Positions 1-5,554 of a stretch of DNA of 13,221 nucleotides are shown in pieces. The notes beneath the pieces were generated by a model. It saw only the letters and a program-made list of their open reading frames with translations, searched no databases and was not told the DNA's origin. Source of the DNA: CAYNRQ01 sp964399875 (GTDB taxonomy: Archaea; Aenigmatarchaeota; Aenigmatarchaeia; QMZP01); the NCBI GenBank assembly GCA_964399875.1, contig CAYNRQ010000031.1, positions 1 to 13,221 of the forward strand, written 5' to 3'. The position numbers and the translations under genes were made by a program. The first letter of the stretch is position 1; every line of letters starts with the position of its first letter.

Positions 1-41
1 TTGGCATAATCTTACTTGGTTGGCTTAAGTAGAAATTACTT

Positions 42-1100
42 ATGTCCCACACTCTTGAAAAAGAAGGCTATGCTCCTAAGAGCATAAACGCTTGGGATGG
101 AGCAGTGAGAGGTTTCTTCTCTTCTGTGCTTGGAAAAGCTGGAATGATTAATGTAAGGAATTATTCTGACAGCCACGTATCTAAGAGAAAAGACTTGGTG
201 CCTACATTGGAAGAAGTGAAAAAGATGCTTGACGTAGTCAGCCTTGAAGAGAAATTCAGGATAATATTTATTGCCCAAACAGGAATGAGAGTTTCAGACG
301 CTCTTGAATTAAAAGTTGGCGACATTCAGAGAGAGCTTGAATTAGGAAATGTTCCATTAGCTATCAAATTCTTGCCGAAGAAAGACAGGGAAACGATAAA
401 AGAAAGAATAACCTTCTTAGCTTCAGACGGAGTTGATATGCTGAAGCAATACCTTAAGTGGAGAGAAGAAAACGGAGAAAAAATCACAGCAGACAGCCCT
501 TTGTTCGTTGGAAGAACAAACAGAGGAATGAAACCGATAACGTCTCTTAGATTTAATGAAACAATAAAGAGAGCAGCAAAAAAAGCAGGCCTTAACGGAG
601 ACAACAAATACGGAGTGATGAGAACCCATGGATTAAGAAAATTCTTCATAACTCAATTAACTAATCATGGAGTTGAAGACAAAATAATTAATTTCTTCAT
701 TTGCCATAAAATTCCAGATGTTGACAGAGTTTATTGGTTTAGGAGAATTGAAGAGTTAAGAAAAATCTACGGAGAAAGGCAGCAATACCTCAATCCTATT
801 AACGGGAAGAAACCTGTGTTTGATCCAAAACAGATGAAGGACATAATAGACAAAATCAAAGAGATGGACAAAAAGATAGATAATTTTATTAAGAGAGAAG
901 ATTTAAAGAACCTTGTAAAAGAAGTAATAAAAGAAGAGTTAAAAGCAAAATCTATGAGCAACCAATTTGAAAGCAAAATAGTAACAACTGAAAAAGAACT
1001 TATTGAACTCAGCAACGAAGGTTATGATTGCCAACCAATAGGAGAAAACAAATGGCTGATGAGGAGGAAAATATCAAATATAACCTTTAACGTTCAATAA
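42..1100 (+). CDS. Tyrosine recombinase / integrase (XerC/D-like), N-terminally short
   Basis: This is a site-specific DNA recombinase of the tyrosine family, which cuts and rejoins DNA through a 3'-phosphotyrosine link. The catalytic residues are visible: Arg83 in TGMR, a likely beta-hairpin Lys at 113/114, His196 and Arg199 in HGLR, His222 in ICHK, and the nucleophile Tyr231 nine residues later, the usual family spacing. Residues 1-45 look like only the second half of the SAM-like core-binding domain (the GYAPKSINAWDGAVRGFF helix pair). Residues about 262-305 are a charged, coiled-coil-like stretch. Residues 315-342 resemble a short C-terminal module seen on other archaeal integrases. The same reading frame is open to the window edge except for a TAG at 30-32, so the start at 42 may be internal to a longer or broken gene. 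No Shine-Dalgarno is seen. Whether it acts in chromosome dimer resolution or belongs to a mobile element cannot be told. Confidence 0.85.
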   Translation: MSHTLEKEGYAPKSINAWDGAVRGFFSSVLGKAGMINVRNYSDSHVSKRKDLVPTLEEVKKMLDVVSLEEKFRIIFIAQTGMRVSDALELKVGDIQRELELGNVPLAIKFLPKKDRETIKERITFLASDGVDMLKQYLKWREENGEKITADSPLFVGRTNRGMKPITSLRFNETIKRAAKKAGLNGDNKYGVMRTHGLRKFFITQLTNHGVEDKIINFFICHKIPDVDRVYWFRRIEELRKIYGERQQYLNPINGKKPVFDPKQMKDIIDKIKEMDKKIDNFIKREDLKNLVKEVIKEELKAKSMSNQFESKIVTTEKELIELSNEGYDCQPIGENKWLMRRKISNITFNVQ

Positions 1101-1115
1101 ATATATTTGATTAAA

Positions 1116-2009
1116 ATGGAAAAGGAAATTTTAGAAAAATATAAAAAAGCTGGGAAGATTGCAGCAGAAGTAAAAAAGAAGATTGAAAGGGAATTGGAAC
1201 CTGGAATTAAAATTTTTGATTTGGCAAATAAGATAGAAGATCTGATCATAAAGAAGGGAGGCAGGCCCGCTTTTCCTGTTAATATATCAATTAATGATGT
1301 TGCTGCACATTATACTCCGGTATTTAATGATGCAAAAGAAATAAATCCAGGGGATTTAGTTAAGATTGATATAGGAGTTCATGTTGATGGTTACATAGGT
1401 GACATGGCATTTACATATTCTTCAGAAAAAAATCCGTTAATAAAATGTGGAGAAAAAATTTTTGAAAATGTTCTGAAAATAATAAAACCTGGTGTAAAAA
1501 TATCTGAAATAGGAAAAACAATTGAACAGACAGTTAAAGATCAGGGATGCGGATTAATTGTAAATCTCACTGGTCACACACTCGACAAATATGTTTTTCA
1601 TGGCAATCCTTCAATTCCAAATGTAGAAAATAATTTAGAGTATGCATTCAAGGAAGGGGATGTTATAGCTTTGGAACCATTTATAACAGAAACGAATGGT
1701 TTTGTTAAAGAGTCTGGTGTTACTGAGATTTACAGATATCTTATGCCAAGACCTGTAAGGCTTACAGAAGCAAGAAAGATTCTGGAATTGGCAAAAACAA
1801 AATATCATGAACTTCCTTTTGCAAAGAGATGGCTGTATAAAGAAATCTCGCCTGTTAAAGTTTCTTTGGCATTAAGACAGTTGGAAATGGCTGGGGCCTT
1901 GGAAACATATCCTGTTTTAAAAGAGACAGAAGGTAAAAAGATTGCACAAAAAGAACACACTATAATTGTAATGGATAAACCTCTTGTGACAACAAGACTT
2001 GAAGAGTAA
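1116..2009 (+). CDS. map: Methionine aminopeptidase, type II (archaeal)
   Basis: This cytosolic dinuclear metalloprotease removes the initiator methionine from new proteins. The pita-bread fold ligands are all present. Numbered from the ATG at 1116 they are Asp85 (KIDIG), Asp96 (GDMAF), His154 (TGHTL), Glu187 (ALEPF) and Glu280 (QKEHT), with the substrate-binding His65 in AAHYTP. Glu187 and Glu280 fall at the same numbers as remembered for the Pyrococcus furiosus enzyme. The insert at about residues 210-265 (LTEARKILELAKTKY onward), which has winged-helix character, marks type II; the protein is full length at 297 residues. An in-frame TTG at 1107 would add three residues; the ATG fits the family better. 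The gene starts 15 bases after the integrase stop and ends 1 base before the next start, so it is probably cotranscribed with the alkyltransferase gene. Confidence 0.96.
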   Translation: MEKEILEKYKKAGKIAAEVKKKIERELEPGIKIFDLANKIEDLIIKKGGRPAFPVNISINDVAAHYTPVFNDAKEINPGDLVKIDIGVHVDGYIGDMAFTYSSEKNPLIKCGEKIFENVLKIIKPGVKISEIGKTIEQTVKDQGCGLIVNLTGHTLDKYVFHGNPSIPNVENNLEYAFKEGDVIALEPFITETNGFVKESGVTEIYRYLMPRPVRLTEARKILELAKTKYHELPFAKRWLYKEISPVKVSLALRQLEMAGALETYPVLKETEGKKIAQKEHTIIVMDKPLVTTRLEE

Positions 2010-2010
2010 T

Positions 2011-2337
2011 ATGAATTTCTCAGAAAGGGTTCTGGAATTAACAAAGGAAATACCCAAAGGCAGGGTCACTACTTATAAAATACTGGCAGAGAAACTGGAC
2101 ACAAAGGCCTACAGAGCGGTTGGAAATTCCTTGCATAACAACAAAAAACCATACGGTTCGTCTGACTGCAAAAATCAGACATTTCAGCGTGTACCTTGTC
2201 ACAGAGTAATAAACAGCGATGGAAGTTTGGGTGGATTCAGCAAGGGAATAGAAAAGAAAAAAAGATTATTAAAAAAAGAGGGTATAGAAATAAAGAAAAA
2301 TAAAATAGATCTGAAAAAGTTTCTATTCAGATTTTAA
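2011..2337 (+). CDS. ogt: O6-alkylguanine-DNA alkyltransferase-like protein, DNA-binding domain only
   Basis: This is probably a suicide DNA repair protein that moves an alkyl group from O6-alkylguanine to a cysteine. It has the MGMT DNA-binding/active-site domain: helix-turn-helix region PKGRVTTY with Tyr22, an arginine finger at Arg35 in YRAVG, and the active-site motif VPCHRV with Cys63, followed by GGFSKG. Because the cysteine is kept, it is more likely a methyltransferase than a cysteine-less alkyltransferase-like protein. At 108 residues it lacks the N-terminal domain of two-domain enzymes such as Ada-C or Ogt. The loop between the arginine-finger helix and PCHR (NNKKPYGSSDCKNQTFQR) is longer than usual and carries a second cysteine, Cys53. 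An in-frame TTG at 1999 would overlap the map gene; the ATG 1 base after the map stop is preferred. Confidence 0.88.
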   Translation: MNFSERVLELTKEIPKGRVTTYKILAEKLDTKAYRAVGNSLHNNKKPYGSSDCKNQTFQRVPCHRVINSDGSLGGFSKGIEKKKRLLKKEGIEIKKNKIDLKKFLFRF

Positions 2338-2374
2338 TTTATTAAGAAACAAATTCAATAATTTATTAGATATA

Positions 2375-3112
2375 ATGCCAGCAAATCAAGTCCTGATTGA
2401 TTATATTAGAGAAGGTCTGAGGAGAGGTTATCAGATTGATTCTTTAAGGATTGCATTGATACAACAGGGTTATAATCCTGCTGATATTGAAGATTCTATT
2501 GCGGTTTTACGTTCTCCACCAGCCCCGCCACCCCCCGATTCTCAGGTCAATGCTGGTGATTCCGGGACGCCACAGCAACCGACAGTATCAGAAGGATCAA
2601 ACAGGTTATTAATTGGTATAGTCATTGTTGGGATAGCTGTGGGGGTGTTCGCTATTCTTTGGTTTTTGGATCTGTTACCTTTCTTACCAGCAGGTGGGGG
2701 AGGTATTACAGATTGCGGAAATAATCAGACATGCTTTTTAGAAGCTATGAAAGACTGCAGCCTGGCAAAAATAATAACTATCCAAGAATCAGGCGTGGCT
2801 GGATACTCTGGAAACAGTACTATTTATGGTGAAATAAAAGGTGAAGAAGATGGCAAATGTCTTGTTTATATAAAAGTAGAGGATTTCACTGTACCGCAAA
2901 CGGGTGTGGATCCTCAGATTATGGATATATTAACGCAGATGAAAGGATCTGATATGACATGCAAAATGCCAAAAAATAGCCCAGATAGTTTTGGAGAAGC
3001 ATTGGCAATAATTATGGGAATGGGTTGTGAAGGTCCTCTCTGGGATATATCCATGCAGATGTTTAGTTATATGCAGAGTCAAATGACGAATAATTTTGGA
3101 AATTTCACTTAA
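2375..3112 (+). CDS. Membrane-anchored protein of unknown function with UBA-like N-terminus and cysteine-rich outer domain
   Basis: I do not recognise a named function. Four parts are visible. Residues 6-44 form a small helical module (VLIDYIREGLRRGYQIDSL then ALIQQGY) that resembles UBA-like or short helical adaptor domains and lies on the cytoplasmic side. Residues 47-76 are a proline-, serine- and glycine-rich linker. Residues 78-101 are a single hydrophobic membrane helix. Residues 112-245 form a presumed extracytoplasmic domain with six cysteines (114, 120, 128, 162, 196, 218) that could form three disulfides. The block DCGNNQTCFLEAMKDCSLAKI resembles a motif I recall from secreted proteins of small-genome archaea; this is memory, not a search. 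No signal peptide cleavage site is apparent, so the helix probably serves as the anchor. The upstream gap is 37 bases and A+T-rich with no Shine-Dalgarno. The gene ends 6 bases from the convergent zinc-ribbon gene. Confidence 0.75.
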   Translation: MPANQVLIDYIREGLRRGYQIDSLRIALIQQGYNPADIEDSIAVLRSPPAPPPPDSQVNAGDSGTPQQPTVSEGSNRLLIGIVIVGIAVGVFAILWFLDLLPFLPAGGGGITDCGNNQTCFLEAMKDCSLAKIITIQESGVAGYSGNSTIYGEIKGEEDGKCLVYIKVEDFTVPQTGVDPQIMDILTQMKGSDMTCKMPKNSPDSFGEALAIIMGMGCEGPLWDISMQMFSYMQSQMTNNFGNFT

Positions 3113-3118
3113 AATAGT

Positions 3119-3271
3119 TTAGTTCCACATCTCCGGAAATTCTTTTTCTGATTCCATTACAAGGCCAAACCTGGAATACAATGTAGAGCAGTTGGGGCAA
3201 ATAAAAACCTCGGGTTCTTTGTGCCAGGTCTTACCCTGCGTTCCGCATAAAGGGCATCTGTTCTTGAACAT
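3119..3271 (-). CDS. Small zinc-ribbon protein, 50 residues
   Basis: A short leftward reading frame starts at ATG (3269-3271) and ends at TAA (3119-3121). It encodes 50 residues with two CxxC knuckles: Cys6/Cys9 in CPLCG and Cys25/Cys28 in CPNC, 15 residues apart, as in a zinc ribbon. The tail after the second knuckle (LYSRFGLVMESEKEF then PEMWN) is acidic and not basic. The gene has its own TATA box about 30 bases upstream, which suggests a leaderless or near-leaderless transcript and supports it being real. It converges on the membrane protein gene with a 6-base gap. It could bind nucleic acid or a protein partner. It lacks the C-terminal pattern of the Rpo12/RpoP subunit, so I do not call it that. 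No function is assigned. Confidence 0.72.
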   Translation of the reverse strand: MFKNRCPLCGTQGKTWHKEPEVFICPNCSTLYSRFGLVMESEKEFPEMWN

Positions 3272-3292
3272 GCTACTTATAATTAGGGACCC

Positions 3293-3310
3293 ATACCTTT
3301 AAATATTTGA
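3293..3310 (-). promoter_or_regulatory. TATA-box promoter of the zinc-ribbon gene
   Basis: Read leftward, the sequence TCAAATATTTAAAGGTAT contains an archaeal TATA-like box (AATATTTAAA). Its centre is about 31 bases before the ATG of the 50-residue gene. With the usual 25-27 base spacing, transcription would start about 5 bases before the start codon, consistent with a leaderless-type mRNA. The assignment rests on position and match only. Confidence 0.5.
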
Positions 3311-3332
3311 ATTCATTCCATTCAACAGGTGA

Positions 3333-3355
3333 GTTAATTCTTATATATAATTAAC
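3333..3355. repeat. Inverted repeat GTTAATT / AATTAAC downstream of eL32
   Basis: GTTAATT (3333-3339) and AATTAAC (3349-3355) form a perfect 7-base inverted repeat around a 9-base TA-rich centre that itself looks like a TATA box. It lies 5 bases beyond the eL32 stop codon. It could be a terminator-proximal hairpin, a second upstream promoter for the zinc-ribbon gene, or an operator. The same half-site hexamers occur at the uL6 promoter. Confidence 0.4.
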
Positions 3356-3360
3356 CAGAA

Positions 3361-3735
3361 TCATATATTTGCAATCTTTATCTTCATTTCTTTGGCTTTT
3401 TTTGCGATTTCAAGTCTCTTTTTCTTTCCTACGCCTGATTTTATCACAGCTATTTCCTCTTTTGGTTTTTTTATCTTTTCTAGATCTTTTTGGTTTGCCA
3501 CCATAATTCTTTTAAAGCCCTCTCTGCTAAGGCCTCTTACTGCCTTGGGAGAACTATAACCAGGGCTTGGCTTTTTCCCTCTTGCCTTTTCGCCCTTTCT
3601 GAACTTTGAATGCCTTCCCCTTGGCTTTCTCCATTTTTTCTTGAGTTTTTTGTGCTTAAAGTATTCCTGCCTCTTGAATTCAGGCTTCTTCTTTTTTAAT
3701 TTTCTTCTCAGTTTGAGCAATGTTTTAATCTCCAT
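3361..3735 (-). CDS. rpl32e: Large ribosomal subunit protein eL32
   Basis: This is an archaeal/eukaryotic-type protein of the 50S ribosomal subunit that binds 23S rRNA. The family signature is clear: a very basic N-terminus, FKRQEYFKHKKL, WRKPRGRHSKFR, then GYSSPKAVRGLSREGF, VANQKDLEKI, and the conserved end IKSGVGKKKRLEIAKKAKE. At 124 residues it is near normal length. The ATG directly follows the uL6 TAG stop with no spacing, and a Shine-Dalgarno-like GGTGA lies 4 bases before it inside the end of uL6, so the two are probably translationally coupled. In many archaea eL32 follows uL6 in the spc ribosomal cluster. Here the pair stands alone, without uL5, uS8 or eL19 next to it. Confidence 0.96.
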   Translation of the reverse strand: MEIKTLLKLRRKLKKKKPEFKRQEYFKHKKLKKKWRKPRGRHSKFRKGEKARGKKPSPGYSSPKAVRGLSREGFKRIMVANQKDLEKIKKPKEEIAVIKSGVGKKKRLEIAKKAKEMKIKIANI

Positions 3736-4284
3736 CTATTCACCCTTTTCCTCGTCAACAGGTGAGCATTTTTGGATTAAGTGGCATCCGTCCTGAAAAA
3801 CCCTTCTGTCATATCCGGATACTTTGGTAACAAGCTCTATGTTAGCAGCTGTTTGGCCAACATCCTCTTTGTTGGTTCCTGTAATGACTATTTCGTCCTT
3901 TCCTATATTGACTTTGGTATCACCGACTATGCTTGAAACCCTTGGTTTTCTTTCACCCATGAAATTCTGAATAATAACCTTATCTCCCTCAATGTTTATT
4001 TTTACAGGAAAATGTGAATATACAGTTTTTAGTTTTGCCTCCCAGCCCCTTGTTACACCAATTATCATGTTTCTAGCATGCGATGCCCATGTTCCTAACA
4101 ATGCACATGTCTTTCTTCTTTCACTTCCGGAACTGAATATTATCGTATTTTCTTTGATTTCTTTTTTTATCCATGGGCTTTTGAAAATTCTTTGAAGTTC
4201 TCCTTTGGGTCCTCTGACAATTAAGGAATTCTTTTCAAATCTCGCTTCTACACCATCAGGAATTTCAATTGTTTTTTCAGGCAT
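3736..4284 (-). CDS. rpl6: Large ribosomal subunit protein uL6
   Basis: This 50S subunit protein lies near the factor-binding base and the sarcin-ricin loop. Two tandem alpha/beta domains are expected. The second is marked by NFMGERKPR, IVGDTKVNIGKDEIVITG and the highly conserved NKEDVGQTAANIE followed by DRRVFQDG. The first contains IEIPDGVEARFEKNSLIVRG, GPKGEL and TCALLGTWASHARNMIIGVTRGW. The end is short and acidic. Three in-frame ATGs are possible (first bases 4296, 4293 and 4284). I use 4284, giving MPEKTIEIPDG, because the upstream two lie inside a palindrome near the predicted transcription start; the choice is uncertain. No Shine-Dalgarno precedes any of them. The gene has its own TATA box in the 59-base gap after rpoA2. 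Confidence 0.95.
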   Translation of the reverse strand: MPEKTIEIPDGVEARFEKNSLIVRGPKGELQRIFKSPWIKKEIKENTIIFSSGSERRKTCALLGTWASHARNMIIGVTRGWEAKLKTVYSHFPVKINIEGDKVIIQNFMGERKPRVSSIVGDTKVNIGKDEIVITGTNKEDVGQTAANIELVTKVSGYDRRVFQDGCHLIQKCSPVDEEKGE

Positions 4285-4288
4285 GTTA

Positions 4289-4314
4289 ATCATCATTAAC
4301 TTGTTAATAATGAT
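4289..4314. repeat. Near-perfect 26-base palindrome at the uL6 transcription and translation start
   Basis: Left arm ATCATCATTAAC (4289-4300) and right arm GTTAATAATGAT (4303-4314) are inverted copies with one mismatch and a 2-base centre. The site sits between the TATA box and the ATG at 4284 and covers the predicted transcription start and two alternative ATGs. The hexamer GTTAAT/ATTAAC also occurs at 4285-4290 and 4318-4323, so four half-sites lie within 39 bases. The layout suits a repressor operator. As RNA it would be a weak A+U hairpin. A+T-rich DNA makes chance palindromes more likely. Confidence 0.45.
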
Positions 4315-4322
4315 AAAATTAA

Positions 4323-4340
4323 CTAATATATATATAAAAG
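4323..4340 (-). promoter_or_regulatory. TATA-box promoter of the uL6-eL32 pair
   Basis: Read leftward, CTTTTATATATATATTAG is a strong archaeal TATA box match directly after the rpoA2 stop codon. The usual spacing places transcription start near 4306, giving a leader of about 10 to 22 bases depending on the ATG used. This suggests that the ribosomal genes are transcribed separately from, or in addition to, the RNAP operon. Confidence 0.55.
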
Positions 4341-4343
4341 TCT

Positions 4344-5480
4344 CTATTTCTTTTTCTTGGCGGGCTTCTTTTTTCTTCCCCTCGTTTCTGGAATCTTGCC
4401 TATTAATTCAAATGAACCTGTTCCTATTGGCGCCACCTGATCCATCATTATGTTTTCTACTGTTCCTCTTAATAGATCCTTTTCTCCTTTAATAGCTGCT
4501 GCGGTTAAATGTTTTTTTGTTTCCTCAAAACTTGCTCTTACAAGAACAGACGCCTTTTGGCCTGCAATGCCGTATCTTCCTATTGCTCTTATCTCCCCAT
4601 TAATAGTCATAAGATCAGCAAGCAACATTATATATCTTATATCAATACCCAGACCTTGCTCTTCCATTGTATATTTGGCCTGCTTTATTATAACATTCCT
4701 GGCGGCCTCTATGCCAAGCAGATTATAAATCTCAAAAATATTATTGCATGTTGTTCTTGATTTGTCAACACCCTCGATCTCAAAAACCTTTTTTAGATTG
4801 GAACCAAGTGTGTTGATTATCCATTCGCCATATTCCTTTGTTACAACAACCTGGGATATTCCTTTGATGCCTTTTACATGTGTTTCCATAAGATTATATT
4901 TCAGTTTTCTCAAATTTTTAACGTCTTCTTTTTTGGAACTGACTATTAGGATGTCGCCATCCAGTTTCACGTCAACATTTCTTAGCTTTATGATCTTTGC
5001 TATTTTTTGTGGATCTACTCCGATATTCTTTAATTTGTTGAGATCGAGCTTGCATTTTATCTGTAGCTCTGTTAGATCAATAACGTCTGATATCACCGCA
5101 TCCTTAAGTTTAATCTCTTTTATATTCTCAGCTATTTTCTTGACTTTTTCTAGATCCTGGTAATCCTTCTTTATATAGACCATCATTGCAGGTGTTCTTG
5201 GTTCTTTTCTTGCATCAAATATCTCAAGCATCCTGGGCAGACCTAAAGTTACCTGTATACCAGCAGTTCCTGCGAAATGGTATGTTCTCATTGTCATCTG
5301 GGTGGCGGGCTCGGATAATGATTGCGCTGTCACTACACCAACAGGCTCCTCTGGATCATAAATGGATTTATTGTATAGCTCTTTGGCTGTTTCCATTAGT
5401 TTGGTTGCCTTTGCTTCAGATATCCTGTTTTTTTCTATATATTCCTTAATTTCTTTTTTTATTTTATCTGGCAGTTCCAT
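4344..5480 (-). CDS. rpoA2: DNA-directed RNA polymerase subunit A'' (Rpo1C)
   Basis: This is the C-terminal part of the largest RNAP subunit, equivalent to the end of bacterial beta' and eukaryotic RPB1. It carries the trigger loop, bridge-helix-adjacent elements and the cleft base. The trigger-loop helix is at residues 57-71 (EPATQMTMRTYHFAG), with Gln61, Met64, Arg65 and the catalytic-region His68. The conserved end is at about 335-365 (SFEETKKHLTAAAIKGEKD then MMDQVAPIGTG). Ala59 replaces the glycine usual in the EPGTQ motif. The protein ends in a lysine-rich tail, RGRKKKPAKKKK. The gene has a strong Shine-Dalgarno, GGAGGTG, 4 bases before the ATG and follows rpoA1 after a 74-base gap holding a possible hairpin. 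Its length of 378 residues is within the normal range. Confidence 0.98.
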   Translation of the reverse strand: MELPDKIKKEIKEYIEKNRISEAKATKLMETAKELYNKSIYDPEEPVGVVTAQSLSEPATQMTMRTYHFAGTAGIQVTLGLPRMLEIFDARKEPRTPAMMVYIKKDYQDLEKVKKIAENIKEIKLKDAVISDVIDLTELQIKCKLDLNKLKNIGVDPQKIAKIIKLRNVDVKLDGDILIVSSKKEDVKNLRKLKYNLMETHVKGIKGISQVVVTKEYGEWIINTLGSNLKKVFEIEGVDKSRTTCNNIFEIYNLLGIEAARNVIIKQAKYTMEEQGLGIDIRYIMLLADLMTINGEIRAIGRYGIAGQKASVLVRASFEETKKHLTAAAIKGEKDLLRGTVENIMMDQVAPIGTGSFELIGKIPETRGRKKKPAKKKK

Positions 5481-5484
5481 TCAA

Positions 5485-5491
5485 CACCTCC
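5485..5491 (-). promoter_or_regulatory. Shine-Dalgarno of rpoA2
   Basis: GGAGGTG, read leftward, lies 4 bases before the ATG of rpoA2 and is nearly a full complement to the archaeal anti-Shine-Dalgarno. It supports the start at 5480. Confidence 0.7.
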
Positions 5492-5508
5492 GCGTATTCT
5501 GTTGAGGA

Positions 5509-5551
5509 CTGATCTGCTCTCCACACAGAGATTGCTTGGTTTAGCAGTCAG
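5509..5551 (-). other. Possible RNA hairpin in the rpoA1-rpoA2 gap
   Basis: On the transcribed strand CTGACTGCT (5551-5543) can pair with AGCAGATCAG (5518-5509), making nine pairs with one bulged A. A small inner stem CTC/GAG (5519-5521 with 5528-5530) lies within the loop. The structure begins just after the rpoA1 stop codon and ends 17 bases before the rpoA2 Shine-Dalgarno. No U-tract follows, so it is not an obvious terminator. It may be an RNA processing or translation-control element. Confidence 0.35.
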
Positions 5552-5554
5552 TTC

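Noticed and set aside
30..32. TAG as a sense codon (pyrrolysine) in this organism
   Set aside because: TAG is the stop codon of uL6, rpoA2 and rpoB' in this window, and no pyl gene is seen. Read-through at one site is not excluded but has no positive support.
1107..1115. TTG start for methionine aminopeptidase
   Set aside because: The ATG three codons later gives normal family length and ligand numbering. The extra residues add nothing conserved.
3119..3271. RNAP subunit Rpo12 (RpoP) as the identity of the small zinc-ribbon gene
   Set aside because: The size and two CxxC pairs fit, but Rpo12 has a basic C-terminus after a CPYCG-type knuckle. This protein has an acidic tail and CPNCS.
4205..4492. 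Rightward open frame opposite the uL6 start and rpoA2 end
   Set aside because: It is antisense to two certain genes, has low-complexity hydrophobic composition, and crosses a promoter. It is a shadow of the real frames.
5481..5554. tRNA or other named structured RNA in the rpoA1-rpoA2 gap
   Set aside because: At 74 bases the size is suggestive, but there is no cloverleaf, no T-loop sequence GGTTCRA and no acceptor pairing, only the one hairpin described.
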